Below are positions 1 through 9,017 of a stretch of 64,000 nucleotides of DNA, piece by piece. Each line of letters begins with the position of its first letter. Position 1 is the stretch's first letter. Position numbers and translations under genes: made by a program. The notes beneath the pieces were generated by a model, which searched no databases, was not told the origin of the DNA, and saw nothing but the letters and a program-made list of their open reading frames with translations. Origin of the DNA: Microvirga brassicacearum (lineage in GTDB: Bacteria; Pseudomonadota; Alphaproteobacteria; Rhizobiales; Beijerinckiaceae); NCBI RefSeq assembly GCF_008757455.1, contig NZ_VCMV01000003.1, positions 304,322 to 368,321 of the forward strand, given 5' to 3'.

Positions 1-2
1 CC

Positions 3-545
3 AGGATGTATGTCCCGCGGGGTGGGATGGGCGGTGCCCGGGTTGGAATGGGCGCGGGTGGCTTCCGCGGTGGCGCGATTGCCGCGCGACCGGGCGTGCC
101 AGGCCGGGTAGCCGGCATCGGCCCCGGAGCCGGAGGATTTCGGCAGACGGCGATCGCCAATCCTGGTGGCCGCTTCGACAACCGCGTCGGCAATCGTGGT
201 GATTGGCGATACGGCTATGGTGCGACTGGCGGACGGTATCGATATTACGGTGGGCGCTATCCCTATTATGGCGGGCGCTACCCCTACTATGGCGGCTGGG
301 GGGTTGGCGCCGGGCTGGTCACGGGCAGCGTCATAGGGGCGGCGGCCGCGTACCCGTACTACAACTACCCATACTCGACATACCCGTCCACCACGTATCA
401 GACGCCCGCCTCGTCGGCGGCCGGCGGATACTGTGCAACCTCGGTCCGGACCTGTGCACTGACCAACGCGGCTCCGGTCGGGACCGGATGCTCCTGCCGC
501 ACCTCAGGCGGGCGGGCCCGCGGCACGGTCGTGGCGGGCTACTGA
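3..545 (+). CDS. Gly/Tyr-rich secreted-type protein, 5' end cut by window
   Basis: The reading frame is open to the left edge, so the true start and any signal peptide probably lie outside the window. The N-terminal half is Gly/Arg/Ala-rich. It is followed by tandem GGRYPYYGG-like repeats (about residues 75-97) and a Pro/Tyr/Ser/Thr stretch. The C-terminus has four or five cysteines in a TCAL...VGTGCSCR...GGRARGTV pattern, which I recall from small exported proteins of Rhizobiales. No enzymatic motif is visible. A surface or periplasmic location is inferred from composition only. Confidence 0.6.
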   Translation, partial: RMYVPRGGMGGARVGMGAGGFRGGAIAARPGVPGRVAGIGPGAGGFRQTAIANPGGRFDNRVGNRGDWRYGYGATGGRYRYYGGRYPYYGGRYPYYGGWGVGAGLVTGSVIGAAAAYPYYNYPYSTYPSTTYQTPASSAAGGYCATSVRTCALTNAAPVGTGCSCRTSGGRARGTVVAGY

Positions 546-1244
546 TCTCGACGCGCCTACGGGGCCGTCGGGCATCGTTCGATCTGTCCGGGGCGGCGGG
601 CCTCTGAACAGTCGAGATGGACTCAGGGTTGGTCATGATGGACGATCCTCCGGTTCACGGTGAATGACATTGGAAACAGAAGGGGACAGGGCGGTACCGA
701 TCGGCATCATGAGCCGCTTGACAGGCGAGAACACGAACGAGTTCGACTAGTCCCACGGGCGATAAGGCCTGCCGCTCTGCCCGCAAGAGCCTCGATATTC
801 TCGTCGGATGGTTTTGGATCACCTGGAGGTTTTTTGGATCCAAGCCGCAAGTCGGTCGAGCCGGCCGGAGACCGCCAGGTTCTCGTCCTCGATTGCGCAA
901 ATGCCGTTGCGGGCAGTGAGGTGAGAGTCTCTTGGCAACGACCCCGGACCGTTCTCTCAAGCGCTACTTCAACGAGCAGGATACCACCGGGACTCAGTAC
1001 CAGCGTTGCTCGTGATGACGGTAAAAACGGGATCGGCGAGAGATTGGTACAGTGGCGGGGCTTGGCCTGACTCGAGGGAGCGGCGAGAGGTGAAACGAGC
1101 CGAAAATTTGGCTGGTTGCCTCAATTGTCCACAGACCTGTGCTATCCTTGTACCGGACAAGCATTCGTCTTCGGTTCCGTATTCGAATGCGCCGACTAAG
1201 CGGTTTCGCGATCATCTCTAGATTTCTGCGAGGCGGGCGAGGCG
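546..1244. other. Intergenic region, no supported gene
   Basis: About 700 bases separate the Gly/Tyr-rich gene from the AraC-type regulator. The open frames here (for example 660-1070 +) are Arg/Ser/Pro-rich, have no recognisable domain and no clear ribosome binding site, so I treat them as chance. The promoter of the regulator should lie in the last 200 bases, but I could not place convincing -35/-10 boxes. Confidence 0.5.
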
Positions 1245-2345
1245 ATGACCAACGACATCTTCCCTCGGCCCACGAGGGTCGGTAGAGAGCAGTTCGCCTC
1301 GTCGCGCCAGAGCGTTTTGGCAGCACCCGAGCGGAGGCTTCCCTCCGGCAACATTCGCCTGGGGGTCGCCAAGGAAATCGCGCCGACCTTGCGGGATTTC
1401 GGCATTGATCCCGATCCGGTCATCAGGGAAGTGGGCCTCGACCCGCGTGTCTTCGACGATGAGGCGAACGTGATCCCATATGCGTCCTTGGGCAAGCTGT
1501 TCGCCTTGAGCGTGGCCCGCACGGACTGTCCGCATTTCGGGCTTCTAGTCGGCGAGCGCGCAACGATCCTGTCCCTCGGCATGGTCGGGCGCTTGATGCT
1601 GCATTCGAAGAATGTGGGCGACGCGTTGCGCGCGCTCGTATCCAATCTTAGCATCCAGAACCGGGGGTCCGTCCCCCGGCTCACGATCAGCGATGACGCG
1701 GCCCTGTTCACCCTCTCAGTCTATCATCCCGAGGCCGAAAGCGCGGACCAAATTTCGGACGGAGCCGTTGCGTGCGCGGTCAACGCCATCCGGGCCCTGT
1801 GTGGACCCGGCTGGAACCCGACCGAGGTTCTGTTGCGCCGGGCTGCCCCTGCCCATCATGAGCCGTACCGGCGCCATTTCCGCGCCCTGGTCAGGTTCGA
1901 TCAGGAGATCGCCGCCATCGTTTTTCCTGCCCGTGACCTGGAGCGCAGCATCGCCGGGGCCGATCCTCTGTTGCGGGCCATGCTGGAGGAGCGGATCAGC
2001 CAACTGAAGGATGACTTAGGATCCGAATTCCCGGACGACATCCGGCGTTTGCTGCGCACGCGCTTGACCAGCCATCGCTGTTCGGCCGACGCTATTGCGG
2101 AATTGCTGGCGATGCACCGCCGCACCCTGAGCCGCCGCCTGAAGGGCAGCGGCCTGGGCTACAGGGCCATTACCAACGAAATCCGGTTCGAGATTGCCCG
2201 CCAACTGTTGGAGAACTCCAGGGTATCGCTCGTTCAGATCGCGGCGACCCTCGGCTATTCGGAGGCCAGCGCCTTCACCCGCGCCTTCCGGCGCTGGTCG
2301 GGCCGAACGCCAACCACCTGGCGCACCGAAATCCATCATGGGTGA
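1245..2345 (+). CDS. AraC-family transcriptional regulator
   Basis: The 366-residue protein has the layout of the OruR/ArgR-like AraC subgroup. An N-terminal arabinose-binding-like domain (about residues 35-230, PF12625 type) is followed by a C-terminal double helix-turn-helix domain (about residues 262-362). The second HTH carries the signature VSLVQIAATLGYSEASAFTRAFRRWSG. A purine-rich GGCGAGGCG precedes the ATG. Fifteen to twenty bases after its stop codon lies the first of three promoters carrying 21-bp direct repeats overlapping the -35, which is the geometry used by AraC-type activators. I infer that it controls the DUF2092, pta-ackA and sdaA-pfl transcription units. The inducer is unknown. 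Confidence 0.9.
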   Translation: MTNDIFPRPTRVGREQFASSRQSVLAAPERRLPSGNIRLGVAKEIAPTLRDFGIDPDPVIREVGLDPRVFDDEANVIPYASLGKLFALSVARTDCPHFGLLVGERATILSLGMVGRLMLHSKNVGDALRALVSNLSIQNRGSVPRLTISDDAALFTLSVYHPEAESADQISDGAVACAVNAIRALCGPGWNPTEVLLRRAAPAHHEPYRRHFRALVRFDQEIAAIVFPARDLERSIAGADPLLRAMLEERISQLKDDLGSEFPDDIRRLLRTRLTSHRCSADAIAELLAMHRRTLSRRLKGSGLGYRAITNEIRFEIARQLLENSRVSLVQIAATLGYSEASAFTRAFRRWSGRTPTTWRTEIHHG

Positions 2346-2359
2346 CGCGCCCACGGCCT

Positions 2360-2416
2360 AAACTGTCAAGAGATTGTCTCGGCCGGTCAAGCACGGCGCT
2401 GTAGCTCGCCTAGGAT
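2360..2416 (+). promoter_or_regulatory. Promoter P1 with 21-bp direct repeat (AraC-type activator site)
   Basis: AAACTGTCAA (2360-2369) contains GTCAAG at 2365, repeated at 2386, a 21-bp step. A -10-like TAGGAT starts at 2411, 25 bp after the second repeat. The expected -35 position reads CAAGCA, a poor hexamer overlapped by the second repeat, as in class II activated promoters. A third GTC at 2376 sits one helical turn between the two, inside GAGATTGTCTC. The spacing is identical in P2 and P3. It drives the DUF2092 gene. Confidence 0.65.
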
Positions 2417-2498
2417 GATCGGTGGGACTGTTGATCCAAAGGGCGAGCGGATGGACTCCGCTGGATCGGACCTGAGGAAGTCCAGGGAGGATTACGCG

Positions 2499-3311
2499 AT
2501 GAACCCAGGCAACGGTTCGCGTTCGGGCGCTGCGCTCACGAAGTCCGCGCTGGGCCTTCTCGCGGCAATGGCGATAACGTGCCTTCCCGCGCCCGTCGGG
2601 TGGGCCGCGGAAGGAGAGGCTCAGAATATTTTGAAGGCCATGGCGGACTATGTCGGCCGGCAGGACAACCTGTCCTTGAAATATGATGCCGATGTCGAGG
2701 TGGTGACTCCGGCCGTCGAGAAGATCCAGTTCAGCGCCTCCGGTGACGTCACCATGAGCCGCCCGAACAAGTTCCGTATTACCCGGACTGGCGGCTACGC
2801 CGATGTCGAACTCATCTCGGATGGTTCGAAGGTGACGGTCTATGACCGCGGCGGAAACAGATTCGCCCAGGTTCCTGCCGCCGGTTCGTTCGACGAGGTT
2901 GTCGATAGGCTCCGGACCGAGGCCATGCTCGAACTTCCGGGTGCGGATCTCCTGCTGTCGAAGCCCTACGAGGAACTCATGGGGGGTGTGCTGGAGGGCA
3001 AGCATATCGGCCGCGGCGTTGTCGAGGGCGTTGAATGCGAACATCTCGCCTTCCGCAATCTCGACACCGATTGGCAGATTTGGGTCGAGGTCGGTGACCG
3101 GCCACTGCCGCGCAAATACGTCATCACCAGCAAGGCGGTCGGCGCGGCACCCCAGTACACGCTGCGGCTCAGGGACTGGAAGACCGGCGTCAGCCCGGCA
3201 TCGGATGCATTTGCTTTCAAGCCGCCGGAAGGCTCCAGCGGCGTTGCGATCACTCTGCTCAAGGACATCGATGAAATTCCCGCGGGTATCGTTCCCGGAG
3301 GTGCGAAATGA
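2499..3311 (+). CDS. DUF2092 domain exported protein
   Basis: The frame extends upstream, but ATG 2499 follows a good CCAGGGAGG site and opens a classical signal peptide (hydrophobic core LGLLAAMAITCLPAP, cleavage near GWA). The mature part, about 235 residues, matches the DUF2092 family, predicted periplasmic proteins. Visible conserved stretches include DVTMSRPNKFRITR, LISDGSKVTVYD and HLAFRNLDTDWQIWVE. Its stop overlaps the next start (ATGA), so the two are probably translated together. Biochemical function is unknown. The fold may resemble LolA/LolB-like lipid-binding proteins, but that is an inference. It is the first gene after promoter P1. Confidence 0.85.
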   Translation: MNPGNGSRSGAALTKSALGLLAAMAITCLPAPVGWAAEGEAQNILKAMADYVGRQDNLSLKYDADVEVVTPAVEKIQFSASGDVTMSRPNKFRITRTGGYADVELISDGSKVTVYDRGGNRFAQVPAAGSFDEVVDRLRTEAMLELPGADLLLSKPYEELMGGVLEGKHIGRGVVEGVECEHLAFRNLDTDWQIWVEVGDRPLPRKYVITSKAVGAAPQYTLRLRDWKTGVSPASDAFAFKPPEGSSGVAITLLKDIDEIPAGIVPGGAK

Positions 3312-3604
3312 GCACTCTCACGCAAATCCGTCTCGTTGCGCTCGCATTGTCGGCTGGCAGCACGGTCCTACTCTGGAGCGGCGCCGGGCTCGCTCCATCC
3401 AGCTCGTTCATCTCCCAAGCGGAGGCGAGAGTGGGGCGCCCCGCGACACCCATGAGCTATGCCGGCGTGGCTCGACGGACCACTCGCAGGTCGGTGGCTG
3501 TTGGAGCCGCCGGAGCCGCGGCGGCAGGGTCTTACTATTATGCCGCTCCCGGCTGCGCGCAGGTCGTGAACTCCTACGGCCAGATCGTCTATCGCTGCCC
3601 ATAG
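3308..3604 (+). CDS. Small secreted hypothetical protein coupled to the DUF2092 gene
   Basis: This 98-residue protein starts inside the stop of the DUF2092 gene (ATGA overlap). Its N-terminus is a signal peptide or anchor (LVALALSAGSTVLLWSGAGL). A second Ala/Gly-rich hydrophobic segment (VGAAGAAAAGSYYYA) follows. The tail APGCAQVVNSYGQIVYRCP has two cysteines that could form a disulfide. This tail type recurs in small Rhizobiales exported proteins, but I know no function. Shared transcription from P1 and translational coupling suggest that it works with the DUF2092 protein. Confidence 0.75.
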   Translation: MSTLTQIRLVALALSAGSTVLLWSGAGLAPSSSFISQAEARVGRPATPMSYAGVARRTTRRSVAVGAAGAAAAGSYYYAAPGCAQVVNSYGQIVYRCP

Positions 3605-3646
3605 GCAGCCCCCGGTGGCTTGGCGCATTTCGTGCATGCGAGTCCT

Positions 3647-3703
3647 AAACTGTCAAAACAATGGCCCAACCAGTCAAGCAGCATATCTGGGAAGGGCCAT
3701 ACT
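3647..3703 (+). promoter_or_regulatory. Promoter P2 with 21-bp direct repeat, upstream of pta
   Basis: AAACTGTCAA (3647-3656) is identical to the P1 element. GTCAA recurs at 3652 and 3673, again 21 bp apart, and a -10-like CATACT starts at 3698, again 25 bp after the second repeat. The -35 position reads CAAGCA as in P1. The middle segment differs from P1 and P3. The leader to the pta start is about 155 bases and contains three more GGCCCAA heptamers (3739, 3755, 3767). Confidence 0.65.
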
Positions 3704-3864
3704 CGCCTCTGCAAACGAGCCGGGCAATTGCCGGTACTGGCCCAAAAGCTCATTGGCCCAAACTCGGGCCCAAAACTCGCTCCGACGAGGCTGTCAGGCA
3801 CGTCCGGCGGCATTCAGATGATTCATTAATCAAACAACCCATCGGTGCATAGCGGGAGGCAATC

Positions 3865-4845
3865 ATGGCGGCAGCGGCTTCAGCTCAGGATGCGTCTCAC
3901 GGGAGCCCGCGGCAGCACGACAAGTATGACCGGCTCGTGGCTGCCGCCCAGTCCGTTTCGAAACTGAAGGTCGCGGTGGCGCACCCCTGCGATGCGACCT
4001 CTCTGGGAGCCGTGATTGAGGCGTTCGCGCTCGGTCTGATCGACCCGATCCTGGTTGGGCCGCAGGACAAGATCACGGCCACTGCGGAGGCGCTCGGCAA
4101 GGATATTTCCGAGTTGCGCGTCGTCGAGGCCCCGCACAGCCATGGGGCAGCGGCGACGGCCGTCGATCTCGTGAAGTCCGGCAAGGCCGAGGCGCTGATG
4201 AAGGGCAGCCTGCACACGGACGAACTCATGGGCGCCGTCGTTCGCCGAGAGGGCGGCTTGCGGACGGCCCGCCGGATCAGCCACTGTTTCGTCATGGACA
4301 TTCCCGGTCACGATACCGCGCTCATCATCACCGATGCCGCCGTCAACATCGCGCCGACGCTCGAGGACAAGGTCCATATCGTCCAGAATGCCATCGATCT
4401 TGCCCGAGCGCTTGGGGTTGATCCGGTCCGCGTGGCGATCCTGTCGGCGATGGAGACCGTCAACCCGAAGGTGCCCTCGACCATCGAGGCTGCCGCTTTG
4501 TGCAAGATGGCCGACCGCGGGCAGATCACGGGCGGGATCCTCGACGGTCCGCTGGCCCTCGACAACGCCATCAATCTCGGCGCGGCGAAGATCAAGAAGA
4601 TCGAGTCGCCGGTGGCCGGGCAGGCCAATGTTCTCGTCGTCCCAGACCTCGAAGCCGGTAACATGCTCGCAAAGAGCCTGACCTTCCTCGCAGGCGCCGA
4701 CGCCGCAGGCATTGTCCTCGGCGCCCGCGTGCCGATCATCCTCACGAGCCGGGCCGACTCGGCGATCACCCGGTTGGCCTCGTGTGCCGTGGCCTCGCTG
4801 GTCGCTGACGCCCAACGCACCCGACTTGCGATCCCGGAGGTCTGA
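3865..4845 (+). CDS. pta: Phosphate acetyltransferase (PTA/PTB family)
   Basis: The 326-residue protein matches the short phosphotransacetylase/phosphotransbutyrylase family. It transfers the acetyl group of acetyl-CoA to phosphate, giving acetyl phosphate for acetate kinase. Family features include LVGPQDKI near residue 65, the KSGKAEALMKGSLHTDELM stretch, ILSAMETVNPKVPST and a C-terminal region ending ARVPIILTSRADS. A GGGAGG site precedes the ATG. The kinase gene begins four bases after the stop, so an operon is certain. An acetyl- rather than butyryl-specific enzyme is inferred from the ackA neighbour. Confidence 0.93.
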   Translation: MAAAASAQDASHGSPRQHDKYDRLVAAAQSVSKLKVAVAHPCDATSLGAVIEAFALGLIDPILVGPQDKITATAEALGKDISELRVVEAPHSHGAAATAVDLVKSGKAEALMKGSLHTDELMGAVVRREGGLRTARRISHCFVMDIPGHDTALIITDAAVNIAPTLEDKVHIVQNAIDLARALGVDPVRVAILSAMETVNPKVPSTIEAAALCKMADRGQITGGILDGPLALDNAINLGAAKIKKIESPVAGQANVLVVPDLEAGNMLAKSLTFLAGADAAGIVLGARVPIILTSRADSAITRLASCAVASLVADAQRTRLAIPEV

Positions 4846-4848
4846 AAC

Positions 4849-6057
4849 ATGATCCCCGCCCTCATCATCCTCAACGCAGGATCATCGAGCCTCAAGTTTC
4901 AGGTCTTCGAGATAGTGGACGATGCGGAGCCGCGGCTCGTCTGGAAGGGTCTCTACGAAGGCTTGGGCGGCGCCGCACACTTCATCGTCAGGCACGCAGG
5001 CGGGGCGGATCTGGATGAGATGTCTTGGGCATCAGCGGACGTATTTGGGCACGAGGAGGCACTCATGCACCTCGTCTCATGGCTGCGTGGGCATCAGGAC
5101 GGCCGCAAGCTCGCGGCCATCGGGCACCGAGTCGTCCACGGCGGCGAGGCCTTTCCCGGCCCCGAGCTGGTTGATGAATCCGTCCTCCGGTCGCTCGAAA
5201 CGCTGGTGCCACTCGCGCCGCTGCATCAGCCTCACAATCTGAAGCCGATCCAGATCATGCGCCGCCGCCTTCCGGAGTTGCCGCAGGTCGCTTGCTTCGA
5301 CACCGCCTTTCACCAAAGCCAATCCGACATTGCGAGTTTGTTCGCCCTACCTCAGGAGATTCGGGAGCGCGGCGTGCGGCGCTACGGCTTCCACGGGCTG
5401 TCCTACGACTACATCGCGTCCGTCCTGAAGGACTACGACCCGCACCTCGCCGAGGGGCGGGTGATCGTCGCGCATCTTGGCAACGGTGCAAGCCTGTGCG
5501 CCCTCAGAGGAGGGACCAGCATCGCGACGACGATGGGGTTTTCCGCCCTCGATGGCCTCCCAATGGGAACGCGCTGCGGTGCTGTCGATGCAGGGGTGGT
5601 GTTCTACATGCTCCGCGAGATGAAGCTCACTCCGGAGGCGGCCGAGCGCATGCTCTACACTAAGTCCGGCCTACTTGGAGTTTCCGGTCTGTCAAATGAC
5701 ATGCGGGTCCTTCGGGAGAGAGCGACGACGAATCCAGATGCCAAGCGCGCCATCGACCTGTTCGTCTACCGGATCACGCGAGAAATCGGATCACTTGTCG
5801 CGGCGCTCGGCGGCATCGACGGGCTCATCTTCACGGCCGGGATCGGCGAGAACGACGTTGCGACCCGCGCCGAGGTCACCAACAGCCTCGGGTGGCTCGG
5901 CCTCGTCCTTGACGAGGCCGCCAATCGTACCGGTGGCCCACGGATTTCCTCCGGACAGGGGCCTACAGCGTGGGTGATCCCCACCAACGAGGAACTGGTG
6001 ATCGCACGCCAGACGCGCAGCCTGCTCGGCGCCACGCAAGCCAGTCTCGCATCCTGA
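4849..6057 (+). CDS. ackA: Acetate kinase
   Basis: At 402 residues this has the usual length of the acetate/propionate kinase family (ASKHA fold). The N-terminal LNAGSSSLKF, HRVVHGGE, ACFDTAFH, RRYGFHGLSYDY, HLGNGASLCA, GLPMGTRCGAVD and GLIFTAGIGEN motifs are all present, so it should be active. It makes ATP and acetate from acetyl phosphate, in the cytoplasm. The gene follows pta directly. Substrate-level ATP formation fits low-oxygen or overflow metabolism driven by pyruvate formate-lyase encoded at 16-18 kb. Confidence 0.95.
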   Translation: MIPALIILNAGSSSLKFQVFEIVDDAEPRLVWKGLYEGLGGAAHFIVRHAGGADLDEMSWASADVFGHEEALMHLVSWLRGHQDGRKLAAIGHRVVHGGEAFPGPELVDESVLRSLETLVPLAPLHQPHNLKPIQIMRRRLPELPQVACFDTAFHQSQSDIASLFALPQEIRERGVRRYGFHGLSYDYIASVLKDYDPHLAEGRVIVAHLGNGASLCALRGGTSIATTMGFSALDGLPMGTRCGAVDAGVVFYMLREMKLTPEAAERMLYTKSGLLGVSGLSNDMRVLRERATTNPDAKRAIDLFVYRITREIGSLVAALGGIDGLIFTAGIGENDVATRAEVTNSLGWLGLVLDEAANRTGGPRISSGQGPTAWVIPTNEELVIARQTRSLLGATQASLAS

Positions 6058-6074
6058 ACAGGGAGATTGATGTC

Positions 6075-6602
6075 ATGGTGACACTGAAGACCAAACCGGA
6101 AGACGCCAAAGTCGAGCATGAGCTTGGTGACGAGACGTTCATGTCGGCCGACGACTTGCGGAACTACATGGCCGAGATGCAGATGGCGAAAGCCATGAAG
6201 TCGGTCGATGGAATGGATCGGGCCGGCAAGGCGCGCGAGGAACTGATCAAGCGGCTGGCTGAGCCCATTGATCTGACTCCCGAGCGCTTGAAGGACATTG
6301 TGCAGTCGCTGCGGGCAAAACTGCGGGCTGCAGCCCAACGTGGCGAAACGGAGCTGATGGTCATGCGATTCCCCAGCATCCTTTGCACCGACAAGGGCCG
6401 TGCGATCAACAACGCTGACCCGGCTTGGCCCGAAACTCTGACCGGACGTCCGCGTCAAGCCTATGAGTTATGGCAGAACCGGCTCAGGCCCGCCGGTTTC
6501 AAGTTGTCGGCGATGATCATCGAATGGCCGGGCGGTCTGCCGGGCGACGTCGGCTTCTTCCTCAAGTGGGGCGAAACCAAGCGTAATCTCAATCCACCCT
6601 AG
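6075..6602 (+). CDS. Conserved hypothetical protein in the pta-ackA operon
   Basis: The frame opens upstream inside ackA, but ATG 6075 is preceded by AGGGAGA and avoids that overlap, giving 175 residues. The first 75 residues are charged and helical (for example AEMQMAKAMKSVDGMDRAGKAREELIKRL). The rest is a compact domain with RFPSILCTDKGRAINN and AMIIEWPGGLPGDVGFFLKWG. I recognise no named family. It lies between ackA and the DUF3141 gene with short gaps (17 and 12 bases), so it is co-transcribed and may assist that product. Confidence 0.8.
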   Translation: MVTLKTKPEDAKVEHELGDETFMSADDLRNYMAEMQMAKAMKSVDGMDRAGKAREELIKRLAEPIDLTPERLKDIVQSLRAKLRAAAQRGETELMVMRFPSILCTDKGRAINNADPAWPETLTGRPRQAYELWQNRLRPAGFKLSAMIIEWPGGLPGDVGFFLKWGETKRNLNPP

Positions 6603-6614
6603 AGGGGGACGGTC

Positions 6615-9017
6615 ATGCCACGAAACGACCCGACGACCACAATCCTTCAACACGGGCTGGAGAAGAGGATGACCGAACTCGCCAGCGCGCAAACGAAAGT
6701 CGCTCAGGTCTATCAAGAGCGGTGCACAAACGCATTGCAGCGTTACCTCGACGCCGTGAATGCCGCGAGCGCGCCATCGAGCAAGGACTCGATCCACGCG
6801 ATGTCGCCTCCGGAATTGTGGCGGGACGCCGGTGCGTATTGGCTTGACTTCACGCAGCGCTCAATCCTGTTCTGGGATACCCTGCGACAGCGGGGCAATA
6901 ACTGGCTCGAACACGAAAAGGCTGGCAAACCGCCGCTACTGGATTTCGAATGGGAGACGATTGCAGATGCCCGCACGTTTGAGCGGCCTGCCAACTATGC
7001 CCTGGTGCGCATCGTTCCACCGGATGGCACCAAGACCGATCCGAATCGCCGGCCCTTCGTCATCATCGATCCGCGGGCCGGCCACGGACCAGGCATCGGT
7101 GGCTTCAAGCAGGATTCGCAGGTCGGAGTAGCGCTGAAAGCCGGGCATCCAGTCTATTTCGTAATCTTCTTTCCCGAGCCCGTGCCTGGGCAAACCCTCG
7201 CCGATGTCTCCCGCGCCGAGGCCGGGTTCCTGCGGATCATCGGCGAGCGTCATCCGAAGACCCGCAAGCCGGTCGTAATCGGCAACTGCCAGGGCGGGTG
7301 GGCCTCCATGCTCCTCGGCGCCATCGAGCCCGATCTTGTGGGGCCGATTGTCATCAATGGAGCGCCTATGTCCTACTGGGCCGGCAACGACGGCGAGAAC
7401 CCGATGCGCTACGCGGGCGGCATCCTCGGGGGCACCTGGCCCGCACTCCTCGCCAGCGATCTAGGCGCCGGCACGTTCGACGGCGCCTCCCTCGTCGAGA
7501 ACTTTGAATACCTCAACCCGGCCAATACTTACTTCGAGAAGTTTTATACGCTCTTCTCCAAGATCGACACCGAGCCGGAGCGCTTCCTCGAATTCGAGCG
7601 CTGGTGGGGCGGCTTCTTCCTGATGGACCGCCAGGAGATCAAATGGATCGTCGAAAACCTGTTCGTGGGGAACAACCTCTCGCAGGGCCAGGCGGAATGG
7701 TCTGAGGGACGCGCATACGACCTGCGGTCGATCCAGTCGCCGATTATCCTGTTCGCCTCACTCGGCGACAACATCACGCCGCCCCAGCAGGCATTCAACT
7801 GGGTCGCGGATATCTATCCGACCACTGAAGCCCTCAAGGCGAACGGGCAGGTGATCGTAGGCCTGATGCACAAGAGCGTCGGCCATCTCGGCATCTTCGT
7901 CTCGGGCCAGGTCGCCAAGCGCGAGCACACTCAGATTGTCGATCTGATCGATTACATCGAGCATCTTCCCCCTGGCCTCTATGGCATGCTGGTCGAGGAG
8001 CAGAAGACGAACGGAAGCGTGCTCTACGATGTCCTGCTGACCGAACGACGGGTCGAGGACCTTCAGGTCCTGCAGAAATACGGCCGCAAGGATGAGGTCC
8101 CGTTCGAAACGGTTGAGGCCGTCTCGGAGATGCTTGCGTCCACCTACGAAACGTTCGTTCATCCGGCGATTTCGGCGATGGCGACACCCGCTGGCGCGGC
8201 TATGAGGCGAGCCGTCCATCCCCAGCGGGTGCAGCGCTGGGCGGTATCGGATATCAACCCCTTCCTCTGGCCTCTCGGGGGCATGGCCGACATGGTCCGG
8301 GCGAACCGTGCGCCCCGCGACAACGAGGGCCCGATGGCGGCGATGGAGCGCTGGACGGCAGCCATCACCTCCGCCTCGTGGGACTTCTATCGCGACCTGC
8401 GTGATGCGTCGGTGGAAAACATTTTCTTCCGCACCTACGGCCCAGCCAGCATCGGCATGGCGGCAGCGGACACGGGCGCCGTTGCGGAAGAACTCGTCGA
8501 CGTGCGCGATACTCCACTGGTCAAGGAGGCGCTGTCGCATATCGAGGAGGGTGACCTGACGAAGGCCATCGTCCGTGCGGCCCTCTTGCTGATGAAGGCC
8601 GGCACGGGACGGCGGCGACTCTCGGCCATGAAACGGGCACGCGAACTCGTCGGCAAGGACATCGGTCTCCTTGACTTGCCGGCGGAGGCTGCGCGCGCAA
8701 TCATCCGCGAGCAGTCCTACATCGTCGACCTGGAGCCGGTGAAGGCCCTTTTGGCACTTCCGAAGCTCCTGCGGACGTCCGATGACCGGCGCAGCCTGCT
8801 TGATCTGCTCGACCGCCTGGAGGGCCGGGTCGAAGCCAATGCCAAGCAAATTGCCTTGTTCGGCGAGATCCGGCGTCTGCTCTCCGAAAGCGGCACGGAA
8901 GGTGGAGCAAAAAGTGGGCCGATGACGACCCGGCGGCGGGCGCAAGACAAGGTTCCACCGGCCGCGCCAACGACAACCGACGCACGAGGGCGAGCTCATG
9001 AACGACCAATCCACTGA
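6615..9017 (+). CDS. DUF3141 protein, PHB-synthase-like alpha/beta hydrolase
   Basis: The 800-residue protein belongs to DUF3141, related to class I poly-hydroxyalkanoate synthases. A helical N-terminal region (1-110) precedes the hydrolase core. The nucleophile elbow reads VIGNCQGGW, with Cys as the presumed nucleophile as in PhaC rather than Ser. A candidate acid (SLGDNITPPQQ) and histidine (KSVGHLGIFVSG) follow, so the catalytic triad looks complete. The C-terminal 330 residues are helical and specific to this family. Its last 20 bases overlap fabI. The reaction is not known. Polymer or acyl-CoA/acyl-ester chemistry is a guess from homology and from the fabI and pta neighbours. Confidence 0.87.
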   Translation: MPRNDPTTTILQHGLEKRMTELASAQTKVAQVYQERCTNALQRYLDAVNAASAPSSKDSIHAMSPPELWRDAGAYWLDFTQRSILFWDTLRQRGNNWLEHEKAGKPPLLDFEWETIADARTFERPANYALVRIVPPDGTKTDPNRRPFVIIDPRAGHGPGIGGFKQDSQVGVALKAGHPVYFVIFFPEPVPGQTLADVSRAEAGFLRIIGERHPKTRKPVVIGNCQGGWASMLLGAIEPDLVGPIVINGAPMSYWAGNDGENPMRYAGGILGGTWPALLASDLGAGTFDGASLVENFEYLNPANTYFEKFYTLFSKIDTEPERFLEFERWWGGFFLMDRQEIKWIVENLFVGNNLSQGQAEWSEGRAYDLRSIQSPIILFASLGDNITPPQQAFNWVADIYPTTEALKANGQVIVGLMHKSVGHLGIFVSGQVAKREHTQIVDLIDYIEHLPPGLYGMLVEEQKTNGSVLYDVLLTERRVEDLQVLQKYGRKDEVPFETVEAVSEMLASTYETFVHPAISAMATPAGAAMRRAVHPQRVQRWAVSDINPFLWPLGGMADMVRANRAPRDNEGPMAAMERWTAAITSASWDFYRDLRDASVENIFFRTYGPASIGMAAADTGAVAEELVDVRDTPLVKEALSHIEEGDLTKAIVRAALLLMKAGTGRRRLSAMKRARELVGKDIGLLDLPAEAARAIIREQSYIVDLEPVKALLALPKLLRTSDDRRSLLDLLDRLEGRVEANAKQIALFGEIRRLLSESGTEGGAKSGPMTTRRRAQDKVPPAAPTTTDARGRAHERPIH

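Noticed and set aside
660-1070. 136-residue open frame ahead of the AraC-type gene
   Set aside because: It lacks a ribosome binding site, a protein-like composition and a recognisable family, so it is treated as intergenic.
7758-9014. 418-residue open frame on the minus strand
   Set aside because: It is antisense to the DUF3141 gene and Arg/His/Asp-rich without a domain.
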